A stretch of 64,000 nt of DNA from Otis tarda (taxonomy: Eukaryota > Chordata > Aves > Otidiformes > Otididae): NCBI GenBank assembly GCA_026413225.1, contig CM048553.1:41270001-41334000 (forward strand), written 5' to 3'. Shown here piece by piece: positions 13,676-26,781 of the stretch. A program made the position numbers and the translations under genes. Position 1 is the first letter of the stretch. The number at the start of each line of letters is the position of its first letter. Under the pieces are notes generated by a model. That model did no database searches, was not told the origin of the DNA, and saw only the letters and a program-made list of their open reading frames with translations.

Positions 13676-14365
13676 CAACACCTCTAGTTTGTACTACTCT
13701 TAGTGCGCTACTGGCAGGTTAGGGAGAATCTAGAATTAGACAAAGCTGATTTGAGAAAGTGCTGTTTTAATTTGACACAGTGATTTTTTTAAAATTCCCC
13801 TTACAAAAGCAGTTCCACAATACAAACAATATAAATGGGGTGAGTTCATGTGGCCTCATTTTAGGAATAGGAGTAGCAAAATGATAAAAGTGTACAAAAG
13901 TTTGACATTTGAGAATATCATTGTGTATTTGGCTTCCTTCAATTATACCATGAGTCTTGGTTTAGCAATAATACAGAAAAATATTTTAATTTTAAAGAAC
14001 ACACAAGAATAATACAATCAACATAAGTCCTTAATTTATCTAGTAGTCTTTGATGTGGTACAGTTTTACTGAGGCTGAGCTGGAAGAGCCGTTTCTGAAA
14101 TACAGTAGGAAATTGTTCTTTGAAACTTAACTTTTCTGTTGTGTTGAGATTGTGTGGCATGTTTAGGAGTAGCTTCTAGGCAATGCTGCTCTTGTAAGTG
14201 TCAGGAGAGAGAAGCTGAAAACCATACTGCACCTCTAGTTTCTCAGCTTTGCTAAGCAGTGTGGAAACTTGATACATCTAGGTAAGATCTCTGAGATTTT
14301 TGAAGCATTCAATCTACTTTTAATCCCTGTCTTTACTTCTGGTGGTGTATGAAGTGTAACACTGA

Positions 14366-14617
<252 letters not shown>

Positions 14618-17600
14618 TAAGTCATGAACACTCAACAGACCATGGAGTAGCAAGCAATGTTAATGGAATGCGGCCTGTTTGAAAGCCGCTCTCTTTAAGG
14701 ACAAGCTTAAGCTCATTTCAGACATTACGTTAGCTAACGTTAACAGCTTTTTCAGTCCTCTTGATCACTATTTTAGAGCTTGTTTTCTTTTTCCCTGCTT
14801 CTGTTTATAAGAGGTCCTAAGCAATTAGTGCAAGCATCGGAACTGGACTGAGAAACTGAAAAGTAAATAAACTTGGAGAGAGGAGAAAGGATACAAATGC
14901 TTGTTTCTCAAACTATTCACTCACCATAAGCGTAACAGCTATGTGTGTTTTGGCCACTAAAGTACTATTTAACTTTTCAGTTTTGTTGGGTAGTTGTGCT
15001 GTTCATCTACTTGTACAGAAACAAACTTTTTCTATAGGCGCATTATGTTTGTGGAGCTCTTATTCCAGCATTGTTGTGTTCCAATGCTACAAGGCAAATA
15101 CCGGTGCGAGTGAATGTTATCTTGTGGTTCGCACACTTGGCCAGGGGAGGAGTGTTGGGTTACAAGAAGAGGTAGCTGTGTATACACTTCATGTTTGCCT
15201 TGTATCTGAAAGCATTTATATGCATGTTTAACTTTCTACTTAAAAGTCTTTGCATTGATGAGATAAACACCAATCTCCAAGCTTTGGTCTAGTCTGCAGT
15301 AGAAAGGACTTGCCATAGTTCAGGCTAACAGTCCATCTCAGCAGAGACAATGCGAATTGCTCATACCAGAAAAATTAATAAAACCTTCCCAAATTAAGGA
15401 AACTGTTTGACTGTTCTTGCTAGCATAACTTCAGGGTTTCTGGTAGTGTCAACAGGACCTTAAGTTCTACCTTGGGACGTCTCTAGGGGCTTCCTGCTGA
15501 CTCCTGTCCATCCCTCTTTTGGAGGTTTTCTGGCAGCACAGATGGTTCTCTTGTGTCTTGTGTTTAAGTTTAATTCAATTCAGAATAGTTTTTCATTATT
15601 TTGATTCAATTAGTTTGCATTGGATAATTTATTGTCCAACCGACTGTATGCAATATCTTCCATCATGAGCCCAGTAAGCATTTAAAGAGGGAGCTGTTAC
15701 CTTCCCGTGTGTGCTTTGCTATACCTTTGCTTTCTATGCTGCAGATCAGAAGCATTTATTGTCCCAGGCTTATCCAGCCTAATGCCTTACAAGACCATGT
15801 TACAACTACCAGTGGTATTGAGACAGCCCTGTATGCCAGGTTCCCTGATGCAGAACTGAAGATACGATTTTATCCTTCCAGCTCAGCCCTGCTTTCCGCT
15901 CTGTGCTTCTGACAAGGATCTATTTGCCTTTATCTTTGGATCTAAACCCTCACCCAGATGAAAAGAAGGATGGGATTGAAAAAAAAACCAGGCACCTTAA
16001 AAGACTAGCTTAGTGGACATTCACTGTACTGTAGCAGAGTTGCATTTAAATAGTCTTTAATCTAGCAGAGTCCAAGTTGGTTTACAAACCACATTTATGT
16101 ATGGAAATAAAATACATATAAAATTCAGTCACATTGAGATGGGATACAGGAGAAAGCATAGCAGTGCTCTAATAAAATGTACTAGTGCTACTTGGGTACT
16201 TCAGGTTTAAATGAAGAACCTTTTGCTGAGAACCAAAGATTCTTATAGCAGCTCCTGTGTTAACACATACACTAGTGTTAATCAATGATAATGTGGAAAA
16301 TACAATTATCATATTGCTCCTGTTTTATTCCCACTAGTTTGTTGATTTCAGGTTGCCCAACTGCTTGCAGTGACTGATAAGTATTGTTTGTGGGTTCTCT
16401 GGAAGTGGTAGAACTAATGTAGTTACCATAGCCTTCCTGTATTTGTCTTTTAGGGCAAGAAACAAAGAAACGGCTATTTGAAACAAAACCTAGTGTATCA
16501 TTTTAATGATAAGCACTAGTAGAGCAGTAGAGTGGCTGAAGGTCATTTCAAAAGCCTTGACCTCTGAAAAGATTAAACTCTCTAGACTGAAAGATTATTT
16601 TCCCTTGAATCTTCCTCGCTAAGCCTTACAAGACCGGTGGTAGAAAAGCTCCGTTGCCTCTCTGAGCCTTCGGTAATTCTTAGGAGGACAGTCCCTGCTG
16701 TGGGCTGCCCCATGGTGAAGTGCCTATAGTAGAACACGTTTCATAACTTGAAAATGAAATGTCATTAAAGGATTTAACTTCTTAAGTAAAGTGAGGTGAA
16801 ACTGGTCACCTTGGCAGGCTTCCAAGCCCTTAGGAATATGTGTGAGAGAAGGTGTTGAGGCATAGCCACTGTTGACAAATGCTGTGTGGTTGACAAGCAT
16901 CCTGGAGATGTGTGATGAAGGATATACAGGTGCAGCCTTTAAGGACTGGGTCTAGCCTCCAGCTGAGGGTTTGATTCAGTATGTTGGAGCAAACTTTCAG
17001 GGTGAGGATGTTGCTATAGGAAAGCCAGAGGACTGTGCTGCAAGTACTATTAGCAGATTCCTGGAAGGATATAAAAAGGGACTCCACTGCTGTACTTGAG
17101 GCTGGAGAAATTAAAGGTCTTAAAATTTGTCTTGGAAATGCGTTGTACAGTACAAGGAACTTCAATGGAAGAAATCTGATACCAGGACAGATACTCTTTC
17201 TCCTGTCCCAGACATGTATAATGGAGTTGTTTTGCATGTATTGAGCATTCCATACAACACTTTGAAGATGTTAGTGTTAATCTATTCTCTGCTTTTATGT
17301 TTTCTCATTTTTTGTGGTATTCTGGTTTTGCCTTTGTTTCAGATAGCAATTGAGTCAGCCATATGCTGGGGGGAGGAGGGGGCTGGATGCAGGAGAATCC
17401 AATAAACAAGCATAATTAGAATTTAAGAGTTCTGTACTTAGTCCTCAAGATGATTGCTCTACTTTTGTACTATTAGAGTGGACGTTTTCCCAAGAGTTAC
17501 ATTATAGTAGGGTTAGATTTCATTTATGGAGGTGAAAACAGTAGCTTGTGTTGACCTGGTGTGTGCTTTGATCATTTGTATTAATAACCTCTAACCACTT

Positions 17601-20185
17601 ACTTCCCCCCACTCCCATTTTGCTGCTTGTGTAAATTAACCTCTGCTATCACTTTAGGGTAAGGTTGAGATTAGCTTCTTTTATGTCTTTTCAAAAGCTG
17701 TGCTTAACTCTGTGTAGTTACTGCATTAATGTAATCTCAGGTGGGACATTTCCAAAGGATTGTTCAGTTACACTGTATTTTTCTGCTATTCCACATGCTG
17801 TTCTCTTGACCCTGAATACATTGTACTACCTTTTAAGTAACTCAGTTTCTCTTAGTTTTGATCTGAATCTGCTAGGTTTGTGTGATATTTTTTTTCCTCT
17901 TTACTCTTTAAAGTATAATGAAAATTTACTTTAAATATTTTTGGTTTTTTTTAAGTGGGCCTCAAATTCCTCCCTCTCTCCCAGCTTCATTTGGGTTCCC
18001 TGCACAGCTGGCTTTTGTACCATCAGCAAAAACTGTAAATGGCAAACAGCTGGACTACATGTGTCTAACACCATCTCAGTTCTGACTTGCTGCTTAAGTG
18101 AAAACAAATTTAGATTTTTCTCACAGTGCTTTGGTTAGATAGAGCTCCTCTAACTGGAGAAAACTGCTTTGATGCCATATATATAACCCTTAAGGATTTT
18201 ATCTTAAGGTTTCTTAAGGAACTAGGCTGTTCTGCAAATATATGGGAGTTGTCTTTTTCTCTCTTTCTTCTCTTCATGAATAATAACTTAAATGTAAGTC
18301 TTATTCTTAAAGGCAAACAGGATTCATGCTTTGTTATCAGTTATTAGTCAACTGGACTGAGAGACTGCCTACAGAGTGCTTGCTTTTGTGCTCAGAATGA
18401 GGATTAACAAATGTCTGCCTTTACAAATTAGAACTCTTGACCTCTCTGTTAATTTGGTCCTTATTGTATCAACTTGGAAATACTCCACATTTCCCCTTCT
18501 GGAAGTGTTTAATCTGTTAGAATTATTACCTCACCTACATTTAGAAGCCTTCTTGGAAGGAGACCAAAGCTGCAGGTCAGGTAGAGAAATACTAAGCAAG
18601 CAGTTGGGCTGGGCTGAGCACTGCTCAGGAACCCAAGGCAGAGCCATTGCCAGCAACTGCAAATGCCACAAACTTCTGGTTTGCCCGACACAGTATGGGT
18701 TGGGGCAGGTACTGCAGAGTCAGATCCACCCTCTGCTCAGGCTGAGGTACGTGGACTTCCACATGACTGCAGGGAGTCATTGCTGCTCCTCCTCTGAGGA
18801 TTAGATGATCTGGGACACAAAGGTCAGTTTGGTTTCTTACCTGCTATACCTCTAAGATTCCCTAGGAAGAAAGCAACAAGGGTTCTTGGTTTTGGAGTTG
18901 CAGCTTATTACAAAAGGTGTGGGAGGGGAGCACCTCTCTGCTCACTTGCAGCCATTTTGGTATTCTCACCTGTAATGTGCAAAAGTGTAGGGATTTGAGG
19001 GTTGTTTGTTTGCTTCCTGTTTTAACGTAAAAATCCAAGCAGCTTACAAGAAGCAAAGCAGAAAGTCTCTGCAGGCATGCTGTGTCTCCCGTGCAGTGTG
19101 GGTGTCTCCTGTGTGACGAGTAACTGCTTTTGCAAGTCTGAAAATAGCCCCTGTGCTCTGTGCATCGGGAGCATTCTTGGATACTCTGCATGGATGCAGT
19201 GGTAGGGGACATGCCAGGGGCACTAGGGTTTTGTAGCTCTATTGCCTCACCTTGTGCCTGCTCCCCAAGGCTGGAGGGAGGGAAGGTCCCAAGCAAAATT
19301 TTTGCATCAGACAGACAGTAGAAAAAGCGAGGGTTGGCTGGCAAGTTTTGTGTGTGGGCTGGTCTTATCTTGAGAGAAAGCACTAGTGTGTTCTTGTTGT
19401 ACCGCATGCTTACTGAATGTGTTTTGCAAATACCCCTGTGACCTGTAAACAGACAATAAAGTTTGTGGGTGTGGGTAGCTGACAAATTCTGAGGATTTAG
19501 GGCATGCAGATAATCCTAATCCATGCAAGTTCCACCAATTTGTTGTCGTTCATCCAGTGACTTAGAGTAAGGCCATTCTGCAGGTCACATTGTATTCTCC
19601 TGAAAACGGCTCGTGGTGCTTTTGTTTCCCTTTCGGATAGCGGCAAGCTGCCCTGCTCATTCACATCTCCCAAATTTGAAAACAATAAAATCCAACCAAT
19701 TTCCCCAATTGCTGAGCTCTTAGAAGTAATGGGAGCTGTGATTCCAAGTGCCCTGGCCTGTCTGGGGGATTTTACAAGTCCTTGGGAGCCCAGCGGGAGA
19801 AAAATGCCTGTGTTAAAGCCCCAGGCCCCTTTGCTGCTGTGAGCAAAAAGACAAAAGGTAATTAAAAAATAAAATAAAATTTAAGAACCCCACCACCTGG
19901 GTTTCACGGTGATCATGAGCTCCCAGGGTTGGAACGTTGGCCGTTGTTGTGCTGGGAGATGGTGAATGTGTGGTCAGTAGTGGGCCCGTGCCGAGGCCAC
20001 AGGGATTCACCCCAGGGCTCTGATAAGTCACCCACGTTCTATGTTTTGGTTCCCTTTCCTTTGGATGGGAAACCTGTGCTGTCGCCTGTCACGGGTGTTT
20101 GACACCGCTCAGGTGTGCCCAGAGGGGCTGGAAATGGTACTGCCAGCCAGGCGCTTGCGAGGCTTTTATTTGTTTTTTATTTTAA

Positions 20186-21860
<1,675 letters not shown>

Positions 21861-22665
21861 ATTGGATTTTCGTCAAACTCTTACATTATTCGTCTGTGAT
21901 GGAAAGAGCTGCTTATGATTTTGAAGGGGTGGGGGGAGGGAGGGTGCTGGTAAAGAGTAGGGTATTTCTATAACAGATTTTATTCAGTCTTTTATTTCCT
22001 AAGATTTTGTTGTTGTAACTTAAGGTATCTTGCTACAGTAGACAGCTAGGATTGGGAATAGCATATTTTAAGACTGTAATTAGTTCAGCAATATTAGCTC
22101 ACATATAGTACCGAGAAGAATGTAAACTTCTTAGACTTTGGTTTTCAGTTTGCTTGCCATATGTAAAAGATTAAAACAGCTTAATTTTGTACAGGTACAT
22201 ATGTTGACATTTATGTAAAAGTCCTTTCAAGACTCTACACACTGTTTTTGCTTTTTGTTTTGTTTTGGGTTGGGGGGGTTATTTTGTTCCGGGTTGGGTT
22301 TCTTTTTTTTTTTTTTTTTCTTTTGTAAAAAGATGTTGGGATTGTTTTCCCCTATGGAGGGCACGTTGGTATTTAACAAATCCTTTTTAAAGACTGTCAT
22401 CTCATGATCTGTGATACGGAGAGGTGGATATATGGCCTCATATATGAAATGAGAAGTAGTTAATGTATTATTTTATAAGCCAATCTATCTTTGTGAAAAG
22501 AATAAAGGGTTTAATCAGGACTTACGGTAACCTGTAGTGAAATACCTTAAGCTGTTTAACTGTAAGGCGTGAAATAGGAGTCACTCAGTGGATTGGTTGT
22601 ATGTTGTGGGCTACTTAAGTCTGCATTTGTTACTGTGCTAATAAAAAGATGTTTAAAAAAAAAGA
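21861..22665 (+). other. UBE2E1: UBE2E1 3' untranslated region
   Basis: The 3'UTR follows the stop codon directly and reaches a polyadenylation signal about 780 bases downstream. It includes a G/T-rich low-complexity stretch at about 22245-22327, with runs of G and a long poly-T. The exact cleavage site is inferred. Confidence 0.8.
22640..22645 (+). promoter_or_regulatory. UBE2E1: UBE2E1 polyadenylation signal (AATAAA)
   Basis: A canonical AATAAA is followed within 15 bases by an A-rich stretch. An earlier AATAAA at 22501-22506 could give a shorter transcript. Confidence 0.75.
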
Positions 22666-25600
22666 AGAAGAAAAGATTTCTGCTTAGTGCCTTGCTTTGT
22701 CATTTTGCCAGAACAGTGTCTCCCCGTATGCTTTGAGGATTACAGTACGGATATGGACAAGGGAGATCTGCAGGTGAGTGCACTGACTGCTGCTGTTTTG
22801 GGAAGACACTTCTAGACAAGCATACAATGAACGTCAGCATAAGACTTCTTCAACTATTTACTGTGTAAGTGTTGCACAGGCTGGCATGGCCCATGAGGAG
22901 GTAACCTGTCACAGAGTCCAGCTAGTTACTTTTTGGCTTAAGTTTTCACAGCATTGGCTTTTCAGGACTAGCACATTATTTGCAAATACAACTGGAAAAA
23001 AAGTGTAAGAGGTCTGGAAGGGAAACAGGCAGGAGGTAAAAGGAAGAAGAGAATATCTTCATGGTTTTCTGATGGAGTGGTCTATTCTGACTTGGAAGAG
23101 GAGAAGGAATCGTGTCCTGGTAAGCTAGCAGAAGACACATTAGAGGAGTATAAAGGAGACTTAATCTGTAGATCCTTTAACTACCTACAAAGATTATCTC
23201 CTAGAGACATGGTGTGTACACTGAGGTGTGTAGCAACAGGGCAGGTAGTTGTGGATATGGCATTTTTGACCACTCCCTTAAGGTAAAGGCCGGAAGTACA
23301 GATTCATTTTCACATGGCAAGTATTTCATCTTGCGACATTCTTCTGAGTGCTATGTGGTCATCTGTGCTCTCAGATTTGTTTTGGTAGTGTAAAATAAAT
23401 TCTCTGTATATTTTATTTATATACTTCTCTTTCTGTCTGTATATAGATCGAATCTAACTTGGCCCAAAGTAATCTGTTAGTTAGAGGTACCCTTCTTTTA
23501 CTGGGTGGTTGTAGGTAGTGGTACGTTAGCCTCATCTGCTGAACTGCCTTCTTTTTGACACAACGTATGTTTTCGTGTATGAGCTCCCTCAGCTGTTTGG
23601 CGCAGCCTAGGAAAATTAGTGGTATATAGCTACATCACACCAGGAGCATCTCTGGTCATTGTTTCCTCCTCTCCTTTACTGAGTGAGGAGGTAAATGGCT
23701 TAATCTCTGTAGGTTTTTGTCAGCTCCTTGCTTCATGCTACCAAGACATGCCAAATTAACTGGTGTAGCTGACAGAGGGAAGGGAGCTGATTTGGGGTGA
23801 CTGATCTACATAGAAGAGCAATAGAGAAAGACGGTTCAATTTACTAATTTATTTTTCTAATAATTTTTCTCCATTATCTTGTGAAGGGACTGTCTAGCTT
23901 TGTAGTAGGTAAGTGATCCCAGTGACCTAGGACAGGTTTTGAGTCAGTGGGACAGTAAGGACAAAATACATGTTCTGTTCTTTAGCTACTACATTGTACT
24001 TTACTTATTAACCCCAGGTAAAACTGTACTACAGTGAGTTTTATTTTTACTCAGTACCAGCCACTGTTTGTGAATTGTTTGCAGAGGAGACATTACCTTT
24101 TCCATCACTTGGCAATAAAATACTATGGTATTTAGAAAAGACAATTGATTTGAGTGCTTAAAAAGCATCAGAATAAGCTTATGAAAGAAAACAGTGGGTG
24201 GTGGTTGTTTGTGTGAATGCCCAAAATGATCTAAACTCATTTCTAATGAATTTAACCATATCAAAGATAATGTGTGTCTGCCTTTACGTAACCTGTTTGG
24301 CAAAATGGTCTTAGTCATCAGAAGATCCCTTTTCCTCTCACCTTTCTTAAAACATTGTCAAGTCTTGAGTGTCCAGGGGAGTGAATGAGCATGACGTGGC
24401 TGCGGCAGCCCACAGGTGACATCAGTCTTGGCTGTGGAATTGGCACAGAGTCTGCAGGGTGCAGAACTGGGCAAGAACCGGTCATCTCTGTTCCTTCCAT
24501 CTCCACACATTTTAAGTTAGTTCTGACTTGTCAACCTGCATTCCCTTGGCTCAAGGGTCAGCTTCAGTGATGATGTGCGGTTAGCAGAGATCTTCCCTTA
24601 TTTTGATTGATCCAAGGCTGAATCAAGTCCCTTCTAGAAGAAGGGTTCTGCAGAGCCGAAGAGGAGGAACATAACCAATTCCTTGGTGAGAGGTTGCAGC
24701 AAGGAGGTGAACCGCTGCTGCTCTGAAGTCACCTCCACTTCCCAAGCATGCAGGTAGATGCAGAGTCTTCTGGGTAGGGAGAAGCCTTGAGTTACACGTG
24801 TGTCCAGTAGGAAATGAGTGAGGGAGGGAGTGTTGTTCTGCAGCATCGCTGGGGACAATGCAGGTGGGGGGAGGTCGTGCTATAGTGCTTACTCAGCTGC
24901 AGTGTTGCAATGGAAACAATTGTATGTTTCTAGCAGTCCATTACAAGCGTTTGCTCATTCGTAATTGCTGTCTTATCTTACTCCAAACTATACTGAGCAA
25001 AGCATATAAACAGTTTCGTCTGCCTTCATTATAAAGGTAGGAATACCTGCTTAATTTTTAGTGAATTGTACTGCTGATCTGACATTAGTAATGCTGATGG
25101 ATTTTATTTGTTGGCATTCAGGAAGAGCAATGCAGTTTAATTGTGATCATTAAGCACACTTACTATTTAGCAGTTATGATATGACAGTGCAAATATTGCT
25201 TGTGGTTTTGCTGACTCACAGTGAAATTCTCAATATTTGTGCAAAACAACATTAATTTAGTGGAAAATGAGGGAGCTGGATACTTCACTCCCTCTCCCCA
25301 CTCTTGTCTTAAAATACAAAGAAAAGCTAGTATCAATTAGGATAAGAGGTTGTTAGAGGCCAAAAGCTGGCTACTCTCTCTAGGAACGGTTGCTCATTCT
25401 GTCCCTTTATACCCAATTTTGTTCAGTTTACTGACAGGCTGACCCAGGACAGGACAGGTTTACCAGCGTGGAGAGTCAAATACAGCACACACAGTTGCGC
25501 TCCTGCTGCTGGACAACGTGTACATTTGTACAGGTATTTGTGGGTGTTTGCCATGGGGATTGTCCCAAAAGGCAGCCTCCTATACTCCCTAGCCCCCTCT

Positions 25601-26436
25601 CACAAAGTAGTACAGCACTTTGTACTGGTTGTTACGTGGCCTATAGCTTCCTACGGAGGGTGAGTTTCTGCAGCTTGGCTGTACAGTTGGGTAGGAGTAT
25701 TATGCAATGCCCTAAGCAGAACCCGGGCAGTACCACCTATGTGAATGTGACTGATTTGTACTGGACATGCTGGAACAAAACCACGTACAGCTATGTTGTC
25801 CTTCAGGTCGCAGTTAAATTAATGAGTGCCCTGAGAGCTTTTCTGACTTGTACAAATAAATTCCTGAGCTGAAGGCACTACTTGCCAGACTTTGCTGACA
25901 AGCTTCATGTCAGGGTAGATATCTTCTAGAATCTCCCACAAGATTTTTCTTTCCTTTTTTTTTTTTTTTCTTCCCTCTTCCAGACACTAGAACTTCAGCA
26001 GCTAAATCTGCTGATAGTTGTTCCTCCTGCCCCAAACCTTCTTCCTGCAACACCACACTGACCTCAGCCCCCTGCAGCATCAAAAAGCCCTGTGGTCCTG
26101 CTTAAGGTCAAGGTAAAAGGACTGTTGCCATTTCAAACATATCCTCTCTCCAAATTGAATGATTTACTGCAGCTAGTACTACTTGTGACTAGAGGCTATA
26201 GACCTGCAGGGGGATCACTTAATGATAAGCTTACTGATTTGTCCCTCAGCAGGGCTGTATCCAGCCATAGTCAAAGCCCCTGCTAGAGAGGTGTCCACCT
26301 GTCCCTCCCTCCTCCATAACCCTTGTTGCAAGGTAACTCCTCTCATGAGGTGCTTTCTAAGGCTTTTACAACCAGTGACTTTTTTAAGCCAAGGCCATGA
26401 GAAGGAAGGATACCTCTTAGCCATAAGCTTGCTGAT
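22666..26436. other. Convergent intergenic region / possible long NKIRAS1 3'UTR
   Basis: This lies between the 3' ends of UBE2E1 (+) and NKIRAS1 (-). I see no convincing gene; the open frames are short and featureless. Part of it may be 3'UTR of NKIRAS1 if the proximal polyadenylation signal is skipped, since another AATAAA (minus strand) lies at 25103-25108. Confidence 0.65.
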
Positions 26437-26442
26437 TTTATT
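26437..26442 (-). promoter_or_regulatory. NKIRAS1: Candidate NKIRAS1 polyadenylation signal
   Basis: TTTATT on the plus strand reads AATAAA on the minus strand, 100 bases after the NKIRAS1 stop codon. It is the first canonical hexamer I noted downstream of the stop. Whether it is used cannot be decided here. Confidence 0.4.
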
Positions 26443-26541
26443 GCTGAATGAGATTATTGCTTTAAGTGAAACTGCGAGATGCAAATGGCACAGAAAGGAC
26501 TCAGGCTGTGACCTGGCAGGAGCAGACAATGCTAAGGTAGC

Positions 26542-26781
26542 TTAGTTATCACAGTTATTCCCTTTGCTCTTCCTTCCAGGCAAGGGAAACGTTGATTTGT
26601 TCTGGGACTGAGAGAGTTTGCTAGCTAAGAAGGTGAAGGGCTCAAGCAGTGTTTTCCGATCTGTCACAGTCACTTCCCACAGTCTTACTTTCTCAGCCCT
26701 TGCCCATTGCTGTGCTGCTTCTGTTTCCACTTGCCTTTGATCCAGGAGGTCAGTTTTGTTTCCCAAGACAATAACTGTTAC
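26542..26781 (-). CDS. NKIRAS1: NKIRAS1 terminal coding exon (kappaB-Ras 1, C-terminal third)
   Basis: Reading on the minus strand after a TTGTAG acceptor, this exon encodes [12 protein letters not shown] and continues to a stop at 26542. The NKTD motif (residues about 120-123) is the G4 element that recognises guanine. The segment [13 protein letters not shown] and the basic C-terminus with LPGRK match human NKIRAS1 as I remember it. There is no C-terminal CAAX box, which is normal for this family, so the protein is not expected to be prenylated. With the exons at 30740-30981 and 37954-38047 it gives 191 residues, one fewer than human. Confidence 0.96.
   Translation of the reverse strand, partial: VTVIVLGNKTDLLDQRQVETEAAQQWARAEKVRLWEVTVTDRKTLLEPFTFLASKLSQSQNKSTFPLPGRKSKGNNCDN

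Noticed and set aside
18862-19485. Minus-strand open frame of 207 codons in a UBE2E1 intron.
   Set aside because: It has no recognisable domain, ordinary intron composition and no promoter, splice or polyadenylation context that I can see.
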